A stretch of 50,967 nucleotides of DNA from Opitutia bacterium (GTDB taxonomy: Bacteria > Verrucomicrobiota > Verrucomicrobiia > Opitutales > Opitutaceae), in the NCBI GenBank assembly GCA_947472765.1, contig CANJCM010000028.1, positions 1-50,967 on the forward strand, read 5' to 3'. Every line of letters begins with the position of its first letter. Position 1 is the first letter of the stretch. Both the position numbers and the translations under genes were made by a program. Of this stretch, positions 8,506-18,456 are shown one piece after another. The notes beneath the pieces are model-generated. The model made no database searches. It saw only the letters and a list, made by a program, of their open reading frames with translations, and was not told where the DNA came from.

Positions 8506-11500
8506 TCATTTAGAGAGGAAAACCTCACTCTGGATGAGCTCGAGCAGAATGGACTTTATCCCGAAGTGACTCGAGCGCGTCCGCTCCAGAATGCCTTCGA
8601 TGGTCTTGCGATCACTGAAACGAACCGGGGCACCGGTGGCATAGACAGTCAATTGCCGGACGAAATTTCGAGCAATCTGTTCTTCGTCGCTTAGCAGCAG
8701 TCGTTTGAACGCCCTGATGTCGCTAAATTCCCTCCCGTCAGCCATCACGCCACTCGCGTCGACCGGCTGGGCGAAGTGAAACATGTACGGCCACCCATTC
8801 TTTCCGAAACCGACCGGGGTTGTCTCCGCGAGTCCGGTCGCACGGTACGACTCTCTCCACCCGCCAAGGACATCGAAGTTCTCCAGCGCAAATCCGGGCG
8901 GGTCAATTTTGCGGTGGCACATCGCACAACTTTCGTCCGCACGGTGTTTGTCCAATTGCTGCCTGATGGTAACGGCCCCCCTGATATCGGGCTCAACCGC
9001 CGGGACGGCGGCCGGCGGCGGCGGCATGTCAAAGCCAACGATCCGCTCCATGATCCACTTGCCCCGCAACACGGGCGAAGTCGTCGTGCCGTTTGCCGTG
9101 ACTTTCAAAATACTGGCTTGAGTCATCAGACCGCCGCGCACGGAACCAGAGAGCAAAGTGACCCGCCGCATGGCACCGCCCTCGACGTTCGGGATGCCGT
9201 AATGACTGGCGAGTCGTTCGTTGAGGTAGGTGTAATCCGAATCGACGATATTCCGGGCCGGCAGATTCCTTTCGAGCATATCCGCCACGTAGAGTCGGGT
9301 CTCCGCAAGTGCGGCCTCGGGCAATGAATCGTCGATGTAGTAGTCGTTGTAGAGCGTCGTTGACGGACTGGTGTCGTCGATCTTTCGCAACTCGAGCCAA
9401 TAGTCCAAGAACGCGGCGATGAAGCGGGTCGATTTGGGACTCTTGAGCATTCGCTCGACCTGCTGCTTCAGGATCGCGGTTTTCCGCAGTTCCCCCCGCA
9501 CCGCCAGTTCCTTCAGGGCCTGGTCTGGTTCGGAATTCCAAAGGAAAAGCGCCAGACGAGTGGCGACGGCATAATTGTCCAGCGGACCAACTGACTCGTC
9601 GACGTAGATCAGCCCCGGAGAGGCCAGGACCGCCGTGTAGCCAGCGATCATCGAGGCGGCAAAGCCGGCGCCCCCATTCAGCTCCTTTCGAATAAGACCA
9701 AGGAAGAGTTGGATGTCCTCCTCGTTCGGAGGTCTGCGATAGGCGCGGGCCACGAAACCGCGCAGGAGACGTTCGGCATCAGCCGCCGGATTTTGCGAAA
9801 CAACATCGACCGTAATCTTGCGCAGTCCGCTAATGGACCCCGAGCCGGCACCCGGCGCGCGGTCGTCGTAGTTACCCGCCGCCGCACCGGATACCTCTAA
9901 TTCTACTCCGCGTTCGTTCGCTGCCGTTTTTCGCACCGGCAGTTCGTCAAACAACAGCCGGTACCCGGCCGGAACCGCACCTTCGTGGATCGGGCCCTCG
10001 ACCTCCATCCACCGAAACGCCACGGCAGGCTGGCCGTCGGCTTGGGCCAACGCGTTGGTCCACCCACCCGCCTGCCCGGTCGGTCGCGACCGGAAAAATC
10101 GATTTGCATCCGTCACAATGAACTCATCCGAGTTCAGCCAGACGTCGTTCAATTCCACCGTTGCCGGGTTCGGAAGAAGGTCGAAGTCACCGAGGAGCCG
10201 GTTCGCCGTTCCGCCTTTCGCATAAACCGTCACCGGTTCGGAACGCCGGCCCAAGGATATCTCTTCGGGATTCGGAGTGTACCAAGACACGGGCCAGGCC
10301 ATGAAATAGGTCGGGCCCCCCGCGGGTCGCTGGGCCGGCGGCGTACCGGCGTGGATCCACGCCTGCGGAGCCGGCGCAATCGTCGGGCCAACCCACACGG
10401 AGTAGCCGCTGAAGCGGAGCCGATACCGGCCCGAAACCGGGGCGCGAAAGCCACTCCACCCGGAGGTGAAGCCCGTCACATAATTGCTCGAGACCCAGCC
10501 AACCGCCTCAAGCTCGCGCGTGCTGGGATCGACCTCGCGGGTCGCGGTCGTCGGCGAACTCTGCAGCGCCTTAAAATCAGGACCGCTGCCAAGGAGCGGG
10601 AATTTGCCCCGGTCGCTGCCCGCACCATACCCTCCACCTCCGGCCTTTCCGCGCCCCGGGCGCGGGCGCAGAAATTCGTCTCGCGCATAGAAGCGCGCCA
10701 CAGTTGTCGGCAAATGCAGCAGCTGCGTGGCGATGACCTCCCGCAGCGCCGTGTCCGCCACTCGCATGTAACGTGTGATATGGACGTGAGAGACGTCCAG
10801 GGCCTCGCCAATTTTGTTAAAGCGGAACGCCTCACCGTCCTCCGGCATCTCCTCCTTCAGTTGGAGCCAGGGGGCGCTGAGCAGATCACGCAGGACATGC
10901 TCGTATTCCGTCCGATTTAGCCGGCGGCGCGTGGCCCGACCGGTTTTCGCGATCAGCGCTGTTTCCTTCTGCTCAAGCGTGCCGCTCAACCCACGCACAA
11001 ACCCGGCCAGTTCCGCACTCCCGGGACGCCGCTTCTCCTTCGGAGGCATCTCGCCGGCCTGCACGCGGTCGTGGATCTTTACCCATTTGGTGAACGTCTC
11101 GGGCGCCGCCAAATCGAACGAGAGCGTGGTGAGGTCCAGCCCACCTTCCTTATCCACGTCGTTGTGGCAGCTGGAGCAATAGCGGTCCGTGAATTCGGTT
11201 GGTTCGAAAGAAGCGGGCGCCACCGCGGACGCCCCTTTTGCTGATTGGGCGGGACGGACCACTTGAACCGCAGCGTTCGCGGCCTTTGATGCGCCCTCCG
11301 CTTGATGCGGGTCGGCCACGCTGGGCAGCAATCGATCCGGCGAGACCGCCGTTTTGGAGACTGAAGCTGGAGTCTTCGGCGGCGAGAGCCACACCAGCAT
11401 GCGCTGCAGGTCCACCGCCACGTCAAACGTCAGCTCGTCGTACTTGCCTTGGTCGAACGGCAGCTTGTTCAGCTTTTCGAATCGGCCGCGATGCGCCTCA

Positions 11501-11727
11501 ATAAAGAGCCGGACCGATTCCTTCTGCCGGACATCGGGGTTGGATTTCCAGGCGTCCTCGAGCCTGAGGATTGCCGTCTGAAGCACCTCCATCGCCCGAG
11601 CCTGCTCAGGGGAGAAGGAGGTAGGTTCTTCCGAACCGGCCGGTGCAGCTGCATAACCGATTCCGACGAGGAAGAACAATACTCCGCATCGGGCGAGTGT
11701 CTGAGAAAGGGGCAGCAAGCACTTCAT
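8506..11727 (-). CDS. Haem-binding DUF1587/1592/1588/1585 protein with helical N-terminal extension (copy A)
   Basis: About 1073 residues from the ATG at 11727, chosen because it begins a signal peptide (MKCLLPLSQTLARCGVLFFL); a GTG at 11808 would add 27 residues but sits almost on the promoter element. After the signal comes a helical module of about 80 residues (FDQGKYDELTFDVAVDLQRM) not present in the other two copies. Then a PSCyt1-type domain with CSSCHN near residue 185 and GEMPPKEKRRP, DUF1587 (RRLNRTEYEHVLRDLL), DUF1595 and DUF1592 (ARAYRRPPNEED, ATRLALFLWNSEPD), DUF1588 with a second haem motif CAMCH near 932 (DPPGFALENFDVLGGWR), and DUF1585 at the end. Likely a periplasmic or surface c-type cytochrome-like protein of unknown reaction. 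Unlike the other two copies it has no DUF1552 partner alongside. Confidence 0.9.
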   Translation of the reverse strand: MKCLLPLSQTLARCGVLFFLVGIGYAAAPAGSEEPTSFSPEQARAMEVLQTAILRLEDAWKSNPDVRQKESVRLFIEAHRGRFEKLNKLPFDQGKYDELTFDVAVDLQRMLVWLSPPKTPASVSKTAVSPDRLLPSVADPHQAEGASKAANAAVQVVRPAQSAKGASAVAPASFEPTEFTDRYCSSCHNDVDKEGGLDLTTLSFDLAAPETFTKWVKIHDRVQAGEMPPKEKRRPGSAELAGFVRGLSGTLEQKETALIAKTGRATRRRLNRTEYEHVLRDLLSAPWLQLKEEMPEDGEAFRFNKIGEALDVSHVHITRYMRVADTALREVIATQLLHLPTTVARFYARDEFLRPRPGRGKAGGGGYGAGSDRGKFPLLGSGPDFKALQSSPTTATREVDPSTRELEAVGWVSSNYVTGFTSGWSGFRAPVSGRYRLRFSGYSVWVGPTIAPAPQAWIHAGTPPAQRPAGGPTYFMAWPVSWYTPNPEEISLGRRSEPVTVYAKGGTANRLLGDFDLLPNPATVELNDVWLNSDEFIVTDANRFFRSRPTGQAGGWTNALAQADGQPAVAFRWMEVEGPIHEGAVPAGYRLLFDELPVRKTAANERGVELEVSGAAAGNYDDRAPGAGSGSISGLRKITVDVVSQNPAADAERLLRGFVARAYRRPPNEEDIQLFLGLIRKELNGGAGFAASMIAGYTAVLASPGLIYVDESVGPLDNYAVATRLALFLWNSEPDQALKELAVRGELRKTAILKQQVERMLKSPKSTRFIAAFLDYWLELRKIDDTSPSTTLYNDYYIDDSLPEAALAETRLYVADMLERNLPARNIVDSDYTYLNERLASHYGIPNVEGGAMRRVTLLSGSVRGGLMTQASILKVTANGTTTSPVLRGKWIMERIVGFDMPPPPAAVPAVEPDIRGAVTIRQQLDKHRADESCAMCHRKIDPPGFALENFDVLGGWRESYRATGLAETTPVGFGKNGWPYMFHFAQPVDASGVMADGREFSDIRAFKRLLLSDEEQIARNFVRQLTVYATGAPVRFSDRKTIEGILERTRSSHFGIKSILLELIQSEVFLSK

Positions 11728-11814
11728 TTTAAGGACGCATCGACGCGCAGCAGTTTTGGCCAGGATGGGGCAATCCGCGGAACGGTCGGGGCGAACCGGT
11801 TCATGCACACTCTG

Positions 11815-11841
11815 AGACGAGCGAGTCGCGGGCGCGGCCTA
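11815..11841 (-). promoter_or_regulatory. TAG-N17-CTCGTCT element (site F), upstream of DUF1592 copy A
   Basis: On the minus strand: ATAGGCC, 14 bases, then CTCGTCTCAG (first base of the heptamer differs from TTCGTCT). It lies about 90 bases before the ATG at 11727. Confidence 0.5.
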
Positions 11842-11942
11842 TTTGGAAAAGGTTTTCCCGTCGCTGGCCAGCAGCTGATCCAGACCCGGCGATCTCCATG
11901 TTTGGGGCTTGCCCCCTCATTCCGGCAGCCGAGCCAAAGCGG

Positions 11943-14078
11943 CTAGTTTCCTGTGCCATGCGCGGGCGATTGCACGTTCTGCTGAAACGCTTCGAGCACG
12001 ATCCCCGGGGTCAACAACTCGGGCAGAATCGCCGGGGATGCGCGACCGGGGAGCCAAATCACGTTGAAGGGCACAGCGGAACGTTGATACGCCGCCAGCT
12101 CAGCCGTGATTTGCGGGTTCTTATTCGTCCAGTCTCCGCGAAGTGTGACCACCCGTTCCCGAGCCAGGAACTCCTTCACCTCTTGCGAAGCAAAGACTAG
12201 CTTCTTGTTGGTCTGGCAGGTGGCACACCATCGCGCCGTGAAGTCCACATAGATGGACCGACCCTCCGCGCGGTACCGGGCGACGGATTCGGGACTCCAA
12301 GGCTCCCACACTATTTCGCCGCGCGCCGCTGCGTCGGCGGCGGTGGAAATACCCCGCGGCCAGCCAGACCAGATGCCCACGGTGCCAAGAAAAACTAGCG
12401 CACCTACGCCGAGCCGCACCCGACCGGGGGACGCGCCCGGCGCCGTCCAACGGCCATACGACCAGACAGCCATGGCCACTAATACCAAGCTAAACAGGGC
12501 ACCGCGAAATCCTTCTTCCGAGGTTTGCGCCGCCAAGACCCACATTAAGAACGCTGTCGTGGCATAAAGCGGGAACGCCATAAACTGCTTGAAGGTTTCC
12601 ATCCAAGCTCCGGGCCGTGGCAGCATTTTAACGGCTGCCGGGAAAATCGAAAGCAGCAGGTATGGCATCGATAACCCGAGGCCAATCGCCGTAAAGATCG
12701 TGAACGACTCAACCGTCGAGACCGCCAGCGCGGCTCCAAGAGCGGGGGCGAGGAACGGAGCGCTACACGGAGTAGCGACCACGGTGGCCAATATTCCGGT
12801 GAAAAACGATCCGGCATAGCCGTCGCGGGACTGCAACTCACCTCCCACCGCCGTGGCCCGCAGACCAAATTCGAACACGCCGCTCATGTTCAGTGCGAAA
12901 ACGAGCATGAGCAGTGCGAGGCCATAAACAAAAACCGGCGACTGAAGTTGGAAACCCCACCCGAGCTGATCTCCACCGGCTCGGAGGATGGCAAGAACGC
13001 CAGCCAGCGACCAAAACGAGACTAAAACGCCGAGGGTGAACGTCAGCCCGTGGGCAACGACCTTCCGCCGCTGGTGGCCGGCCTGGTTAACGAACCCAAG
13101 AATTTTTATCCCAAGGACTGGAAACACGCATGGCATCAGGTTCAGGATCAGCCCTCCAGCCACGGCGAGAAACAAAGTCGTCACTAGACTGGTGGCAGTC
13201 GCCGCCGGCGCCGTAGCCGCAAAACTCACGGCTGAGATCTGCGCGTCGACCCGCAACGCAGGTTGGCGTCCCCCCGCCCACCATCCAGCCTCCGAGGCAA
13301 CGACGCCCTTGAGTTGGCTTACTCCGGTCGGGACATCCGGTGAAACTGGCAGCGTGAAAACGAAGCCGCCCTTTCCGTCGGCAACCACGGACTGTGGCGC
13401 ATCGAATGGAATCAGCCCGTCTTCAGAAAAAAAGTGAGGCTCCTGGGCGGGCACCTCGGTGCTCCGTGCCGGCGTCACCCGCAGACGAATCGCCTTTCCC
13501 TCGCGCGCGGCCGTCACGGTCCACGCCGGATCGGGCCGCGGCAGGTTCTCCAGCGTTCGGTGAATTTTCGCGCTCCAAACCGAATCCGCCTTCGGCACTT
13601 CGCGCGCGACCGGGAGCGTGAGCGCAAGATCGGCTTTGCCCGGAATACAAAGATCCTGACACATCAACCAGTCAGCTGCGGCAGTGATCGTTACCTCCGG
13701 GGCGAGAGCGAGATCAGTGGGAGGGGTAAGAGTGACAGGAAGGAACACCTCGCCCTCGAAACCATGCCCAACGATGTTCTTGCGGGAGTCGTAGAGCAAT
13801 TGGGGCGCCGGCCACTGGATTTCCCCCGCGGTCCAGCCCGGCGGCAGGTGCCACGTTATTGTCGTCGGCAGGCCGGTGCCGGGATTTTTCCAATAGGTAT
13901 GCCACGTCGCGTCATGGACAAGCCGCAGCGCGACGAGCACCGGTCGCCCCGGTTCGATCGACGTGTCTGCCGCGACGAGCGAAGCCGTCACGTGACTTGG
14001 CACCGCCGCGACAACTCCCGAGGACGTAACCGCGGCAAGCGTGCAGGCTAGAAACAGTCGGAGCAGGAATGAAATCAT
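11943..14078 (-). CDS. dsbD: DsbD/ScsB-like transmembrane thiol reductase
   Basis: A 711-residue protein. After a signal peptide (MISFLLRLFLACTLAAVTSS) comes a DsbC/DsbD-like sensor domain of about 240 residues (LVHDATWHTYWKNPGTGLPT, ADWLMCQDLCIPG). A multi-helix membrane core follows (about 290-560; GGLILNLMPCVFPVLGIKIL, VATPCSAPFLAPALG, two conserved Pro-Cys sites). The C-terminal thioredoxin domain has the active site WCATC near residue 618 (IYVDFTARWCATCQTNKKL). It carries electrons from cytoplasmic thioredoxin to exported thiol proteins, which include cytochrome c maturation factors. It lies 54 bases after a DUF1552 gene, with a hairpin between, so it may be cotranscribed with partial termination. 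Next to several CxxCH proteins it plausibly keeps haem-site cysteines reduced. Confidence 0.92.
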   Translation of the reverse strand: MISFLLRLFLACTLAAVTSSGVVAAVPSHVTASLVAADTSIEPGRPVLVALRLVHDATWHTYWKNPGTGLPTTITWHLPPGWTAGEIQWPAPQLLYDSRKNIVGHGFEGEVFLPVTLTPPTDLALAPEVTITAAADWLMCQDLCIPGKADLALTLPVAREVPKADSVWSAKIHRTLENLPRPDPAWTVTAAREGKAIRLRVTPARSTEVPAQEPHFFSEDGLIPFDAPQSVVADGKGGFVFTLPVSPDVPTGVSQLKGVVASEAGWWAGGRQPALRVDAQISAVSFAATAPAATATSLVTTLFLAVAGGLILNLMPCVFPVLGIKILGFVNQAGHQRRKVVAHGLTFTLGVLVSFWSLAGVLAILRAGGDQLGWGFQLQSPVFVYGLALLMLVFALNMSGVFEFGLRATAVGGELQSRDGYAGSFFTGILATVVATPCSAPFLAPALGAALAVSTVESFTIFTAIGLGLSMPYLLLSIFPAAVKMLPRPGAWMETFKQFMAFPLYATTAFLMWVLAAQTSEEGFRGALFSLVLVAMAVWSYGRWTAPGASPGRVRLGVGALVFLGTVGIWSGWPRGISTAADAAARGEIVWEPWSPESVARYRAEGRSIYVDFTARWCATCQTNKKLVFASQEVKEFLARERVVTLRGDWTNKNPQITAELAAYQRSAVPFNVIWLPGRASPAILPELLTPGIVLEAFQQNVQSPAHGTGN

Positions 14079-14089
14079 CAGGTTGAGAT

Positions 14090-14111
14090 TCCCCGGTCTG
14101 ACTCCCGGGGA
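14090..14111 (-). terminator. Hairpin after DUF1552 gene (copy A)
   Basis: TCCCCGG and CCGGGGA make a perfect 7-base stem with an 8-base loop, between the stop of the DUF1552 gene and the start of the dsbD-like gene. There is no T-tract, so it may be an attenuator rather than a full stop. Confidence 0.4.
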
Positions 14112-14132
14112 TTTACACGGAATCCAGGTATC

Positions 14133-15476
14133 TCACGTCATCTCGAGTCCCCGGCACGTTCCGGTGGATGACGAGAATTTATCCCGCTCGATCCCGAGCC
14201 GATGCAGCACCGAGAGGTAGACGTTAGTGAGGGGATAGGGCCGCGTGGCATCGAATGCGAGATGCTGTCCATGCTTCCAACCACCTCCGGCCAGGATGAA
14301 GGGAAGGTTCGTGCTCAGATGAGCGTTACCGTCCGAAAGATTGGTTCCCCAGAGGACATTGGTCCGATCCAGCAAGGTCTGGTTGTCCTCCTGCACCACT
14401 TTCAAGTTCGTCAGCAACGCGTTCAGCGCTTTGAAATTCTCCCGGTCCAGCACGTGATGCTGCGCCAGCTTTTCCGGCGATTTTCCGTGATGCGAAAGGC
14501 CGTGATAGCCCTCGGAAATCGGCACCTCGAACCGACCTTGGACGGGCGGCGTTCCGGCGGCATCGATGAACAACGTGATCGCACGACTCGAGTCGGTCTG
14601 CAGAACCAACAGCGCGATATCGTACATCACCCTCACCTTCTCGAAGAACAGCGCGGGGTTCGGCGGATCCACCGGCTCAGCGGCCTTGACCACCGGTTTG
14701 GGCTTTCGCTCCCAGCCTTGCGACGCCTGCAGCCGGCCCTCAAGGGACCTGACACTAGTCAGATATTGATCGATCCGCTCACGATCAGGAGAGCCCAGAT
14801 CACGTTCGAGTGCCTTGATTTGGCTGCTCACCGTATCGAGGATACTGCGGCCACCTTCGAGTTCCCGGACCTTCTCGTCGATTTCGGCCGGCGAACCCTG
14901 CACGAAGAGCTGGTTGAATACCTCCGCCGCCTTGTCCTCAGGGGGAACTGCCACGCCGCTGCCGGTGAACGACAGCCCTCTGGTCCGCGTGTTGACCGCC
15001 AGGGTCAACGACGGAAAGCGCGTCAACGTGCCGAGGTTGTCAGCCACCTCTTGATCGAGGGAGATGGTATTCCGGAAGCTGCTGCTGGCGGGATTCGGTG
15101 CCCCGGTCAGCCACGCCACCTCCGTCGGGTGACTACCCTGCACCGACGGCAGATTTACGCCGGAAAAGACCGTGAACTCGTTTCGGTGCGCTTTAATCAA
15201 CTCGACGTATTCGGAGGCCTGGTAGTCACGCCCCGAACCCACCGGGAAGTAATTCTGCGTGAGATACCCAATATTGTTCATGATTCCGAACACCCGGCGC
15301 GGAATGGCGTTCGCCGCTGAGGTGGCTTGGGCGCGAGCCAGCCGCGGCTGCATGGCATCCAGCAGCGGCAGCGCCAGGGCGACGCCCGTGCCGCGCAAGA
15401 AATACCGACGGGACATCGGTTGGCGCGTCGCGATATACGGAGCGGCAGCGGGCATCGGAGGGTGAATTGATTTCAT
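14133..15476 (-). CDS. DUF1552 protein with Tat-type signal (copy A)
   Basis: A 447-residue DUF1552 protein. The N-terminus carries a twin-arginine signal (MSRRYFLRGTGVALALPLLD at about residues 21-40), so it is exported folded. Family hallmarks include RVFGIMNNIGYLTQNYFP, VFSGVNLPSVQGSHPTEVAW, SSFRNTISLDQEVADNLG, ITLFIDAAGTPPVQGRFEV and the C-terminal LGIERDKFSSSTGTCRGLEM. The family is typical of Verrucomicrobia and Planctomycetes, is found next to DUF1592 genes and has no established reaction to my knowledge. The gene follows the DUF1592 stop by 22 bases and is surely in the same operon. Copy B at 26631-27959 is highly similar along its length. Confidence 0.92.
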   Translation of the reverse strand: MKSIHPPMPAAAPYIATRQPMSRRYFLRGTGVALALPLLDAMQPRLARAQATSAANAIPRRVFGIMNNIGYLTQNYFPVGSGRDYQASEYVELIKAHRNEFTVFSGVNLPSVQGSHPTEVAWLTGAPNPASSSFRNTISLDQEVADNLGTLTRFPSLTLAVNTRTRGLSFTGSGVAVPPEDKAAEVFNQLFVQGSPAEIDEKVRELEGGRSILDTVSSQIKALERDLGSPDRERIDQYLTSVRSLEGRLQASQGWERKPKPVVKAAEPVDPPNPALFFEKVRVMYDIALLVLQTDSSRAITLFIDAAGTPPVQGRFEVPISEGYHGLSHHGKSPEKLAQHHVLDRENFKALNALLTNLKVVQEDNQTLLDRTNVLWGTNLSDGNAHLSTNLPFILAGGGWKHGQHLAFDATRPYPLTNVYLSVLHRLGIERDKFSSSTGTCRGLEMT

Positions 15477-15498
15477 GGCGAGAAGGGTGCTGGGGCCG

Positions 15499-18291
15499 TC
15501 ACTTGTTCAAGAAGAGGTCATTCTGGATAATCTCGTAGAGGATGCTCCTGACGCCGTATTCGTCCCTCCGCGTCCGCTGCACGATCGCCTCAATCTGCGG
15601 CCGATCCGTGAAACGAATCGGAGCACCCGTGGCGTAAACCACGAGCTGCCGCACAAGATTTCGCGCAATTTGGGCCTCGTCCTGTAAGAGCAGCCGTTTG
15701 AAGGCACGAATATCTTCAAAGCTCCTTCCATCGACGGTTTCACCTCGAGCATCGACTGGCAGCCCGAAAAAATAGGTCTTGGGCCAGCCGTTCTTGCCAA
15801 AGCCGATCTCGGGATCCTGTCCCCTGGCAACGGCGCGGTAGCGATCGCGCCATCCGCCGAGGACGTCGAAATTCTCCAAGGCAAAGCCGGGCGGATCGAT
15901 ATTTCGGTGACACATCGCGCAACTCTCGTCCGCCCGATGCTTGTCCAGTTGCTGCCGAATCGTGGTGGCCCCGCGTATGTCCGGCTCCACTGCCGGCACC
16001 GCGGCCGGCGGCGGCGGAATTTCGTACCCGACGATGCGCTCCATGACCCACTTGCCGCGCAGCACCGGCGACGTCGTGGAGCCATTCGCCGTCAATTTGA
16101 GCACACTGGCCTGCGTCATCATACCTCCGCGTACGCTCTCGGCGGGCAAAGCAACCTTTCGGATGACTCCGCCCTGGACCCCGCTGATGCCATAATGAAC
16201 CGCGAGCCTTTCGTTCAGGAAGGTGAAGTCCGAATCGACGACATTCCGGGCGGGCAGATTCCTCTGCAGCAATTCGGTAAAGAAAGCCTGCGATTCCTCG
16301 ATGGCACTTTCGACCAGCCAGTCGTCCAGAAAGTAATCGCCGTACAGATTCATGTCCGGCGTCGTGTCCCAAATTTTCCGCAGCTCGATCCAGTAATCGA
16401 GGAACCCCTGCACGAACCGTTGCGACCGTGGATCCGCCAGCAGGCGATCCGTCTGCGCCCGCAAGACACCGGGCTGCCGCAATTCGCCCCGGTCGGCGAT
16501 TTGTCGCAGTTCAGCATCCGGCGCGGCGTTCGTTAAGAGCAAAGAAAGCCGGGTTGCCAGCGCGTGGTCATTAAGCGGCCCGCGGGAACCTTCGTCCAGG
16601 TAGACAAATTCCTGGGAAGCCAGGACCGCCGTATACGCGGTCACCATCGAGCCAACGAACCCAATGCCGCTTTCGTAGCGTTTCTGAAATAATTGCAGGA
16701 AAGGCGCGACGTCGGTCTCCGTGATGGGACGCCGGTAAGCTTTGGCGATAAAGGACTGCAGCAATCGGTGGGCATCCTGCGCCGGGCTCGCGGTCTCGAC
16801 TTCCACATTCACGGAAACCCGCGGACGCGAGAGATACTGCCCCGTAGCGCCCACGTACTTGGCGTAGCCGTTGCTTGGGTCAGGTGGCGCCGCCACTTGG
16901 ATGCGGACGCCTCCGCTCTCGACCTTCTTCATCTTCAAATCCCCAAAGAGCACCGCGTAGCCCGGCAGCGTGGGCTGATCGTAAATCGGTCCCTCCACCT
17001 CCATCCACCGAAACGCCACTCCCGGTTGACCATCGTTCTGCGACAATGGGTTCGTGTATTGCTCGTTGCCCGTCAGGCCCGGCCGTGAACGGAAAAAACG
17101 CACCGCATCCGTGAAGAGGAGCATGTCCGTCGCCAGTTCAACATTCCTCAGCTCAAAAACCTTTGGCTCCGGCGTGAGATCGAGCGTACCTACTTTGATC
17201 GCGGGGGACGGCGAGGCGCGAGTGTAGACGTTGACCACCTCGCTGCGGCGGCCGGGTGTGACGTCGGCATGATTGGCGAGGTGCCATTCCTCCGGTAAAA
17301 GACGCTCGGGTTCCCGTCCCCGGCTTCCCGGGTTGAGTCCGCCTTGGCCGGCGGCACCTGCCCGGACCGCCCGTGCTCCACCCGGTCCGATCCAGACTGT
17401 GTAGCCGCTAAAGCGAAGATTGTATCGTCCGGTCACCGGCACGCGGAAGGCATTCCAGATCGAATTAAACGCACTGCCGTAGTGGCTGTGAGTCCACGCC
17501 ATCGCTTCGACCTCGCGGGTCGCCGGATCCGACCCACCCACCGTGAGGGGGCCCTCGCGCTTCAGCGCCTTGAGGTCAGCCTGGGAGTTGAGGATCGGAA
17601 ACCGCCCCCGATCCGGTACGCCGTCCTGATTGACGAACGAAAGATTATCGCGCGCCCAGAAACGCTTCAAGGTGGTCGGCGGCTTCACAAGTTCCACCGC
17701 CATGGCTTCCCGCATCGCCGCTTGCGCTGCGCTCATATAGCGGGCGACGTGCACGTGGGAGACATCGAGTGCCTTGCTGATTTTATTGAAGTGAGCCACC
17801 TCGCCGTCCTCCGGCAATTGATCGCCCACCCGGAGGAGCGGCAGCTGAAACAAATCCCTGAGCGAATTCTCGAACTCGGCGCGATTCAAACGCCGCCGCT
17901 GAACCCGTCCGTACTTGCCCGCCTGATCGCTCTCAAACGAAACTATCCGGTCAGCAAGCCCCCGAAGGAATAAGGCCGTGGCCTTGGTCTCCGGACGATT
18001 CTTGTCCTTCGGCGGCATCTCACCGTTCTGCACCCGGTCGTGCACTTTCACCCAGGTGTTGAAGTTTGAGACGTCGTTCGGAGTGAACGCCAGCGTGGTG
18101 AGATCCAAGCCACCCTCCTTGTCGACGTCGTTGTGGCAGGTGGAACAGTAACGATCGGTAAAGGCGATGACGTCGCCGATTTGATCACTCGTCTGCGCCC
18201 ACGGGACGGACGGAGCAATGAAGCTCAACGCCGCGCCGCAGGCCCACAGCCACACTGGCAGACATCTTGGGGTAGCCACTACACAGCACAT
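15499..18291 (-). CDS. Haem-binding DUF1587/1592/1588/1585 protein (copy B)
   Basis: About 930 residues from the ATG at 18291, which opens a signal peptide (MCCVVATPRCLPVWLWACGA); the frame extends 50 codons upstream but that part looks non-coding. Domains in order: PSCyt1 with CSTCHND near residue 48 and GEMPPKDKNRP; DUF1587 (RRLNRAEFENSLRDLF); a beta-rich middle part (FRVPVTGRYNLRFSGYTVWI) with a Gly/Ala-rich insert; DUF1595 and DUF1592 (AKAYRRPITETDVAPFLQLF, ATRLSLLLTNAAPD); DUF1588 with CAMCH near 790; DUF1585. Two CxxCH motifs imply covalent haem and a periplasmic electron-transfer or oxidoreductase role. It is followed at 22 bases by its DUF1552 partner. Confidence 0.92.
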   Translation of the reverse strand: MCCVVATPRCLPVWLWACGAALSFIAPSVPWAQTSDQIGDVIAFTDRYCSTCHNDVDKEGGLDLTTLAFTPNDVSNFNTWVKVHDRVQNGEMPPKDKNRPETKATALFLRGLADRIVSFESDQAGKYGRVQRRRLNRAEFENSLRDLFQLPLLRVGDQLPEDGEVAHFNKISKALDVSHVHVARYMSAAQAAMREAMAVELVKPPTTLKRFWARDNLSFVNQDGVPDRGRFPILNSQADLKALKREGPLTVGGSDPATREVEAMAWTHSHYGSAFNSIWNAFRVPVTGRYNLRFSGYTVWIGPGGARAVRAGAAGQGGLNPGSRGREPERLLPEEWHLANHADVTPGRRSEVVNVYTRASPSPAIKVGTLDLTPEPKVFELRNVELATDMLLFTDAVRFFRSRPGLTGNEQYTNPLSQNDGQPGVAFRWMEVEGPIYDQPTLPGYAVLFGDLKMKKVESGGVRIQVAAPPDPSNGYAKYVGATGQYLSRPRVSVNVEVETASPAQDAHRLLQSFIAKAYRRPITETDVAPFLQLFQKRYESGIGFVGSMVTAYTAVLASQEFVYLDEGSRGPLNDHALATRLSLLLTNAAPDAELRQIADRGELRQPGVLRAQTDRLLADPRSQRFVQGFLDYWIELRKIWDTTPDMNLYGDYFLDDWLVESAIEESQAFFTELLQRNLPARNVVDSDFTFLNERLAVHYGISGVQGGVIRKVALPAESVRGGMMTQASVLKLTANGSTTSPVLRGKWVMERIVGYEIPPPPAAVPAVEPDIRGATTIRQQLDKHRADESCAMCHRNIDPPGFALENFDVLGGWRDRYRAVARGQDPEIGFGKNGWPKTYFFGLPVDARGETVDGRSFEDIRAFKRLLLQDEAQIARNLVRQLVVYATGAPIRFTDRPQIEAIVQRTRRDEYGVRSILYEIIQNDLFLNK

Positions 18292-18456
18292 ACGCGGGGG
18301 GTTCGAGAGAGGGCAAAAGGTCGCAGGGGGAAACGTCGCGCCTTCCAAGTTAGAGACGGCTAAGGTCTCGAACTGGCCTATGCCAGAACACGTTTTCCTC
18401 CTGCAGTCAGAAAGGTCCGGGCCGATTAGGCGGTGAATCATCTACCGGCTAATGAA

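Noticed and set aside
10674-10682. A plus-strand TTCGTCT heptamer as a tenth promoter element
   Set aside because: It lies inside the DUF1592 copy A gene, on the opposite strand, and has CCC instead of TAG at the fixed distance.
11842-11942. Short minus-strand frame ending LDQLLASDGKTFSK as a gene remnant
   Set aside because: It looks like a plausible C-terminus, but only about 23 codons are open and no parent family can be named.
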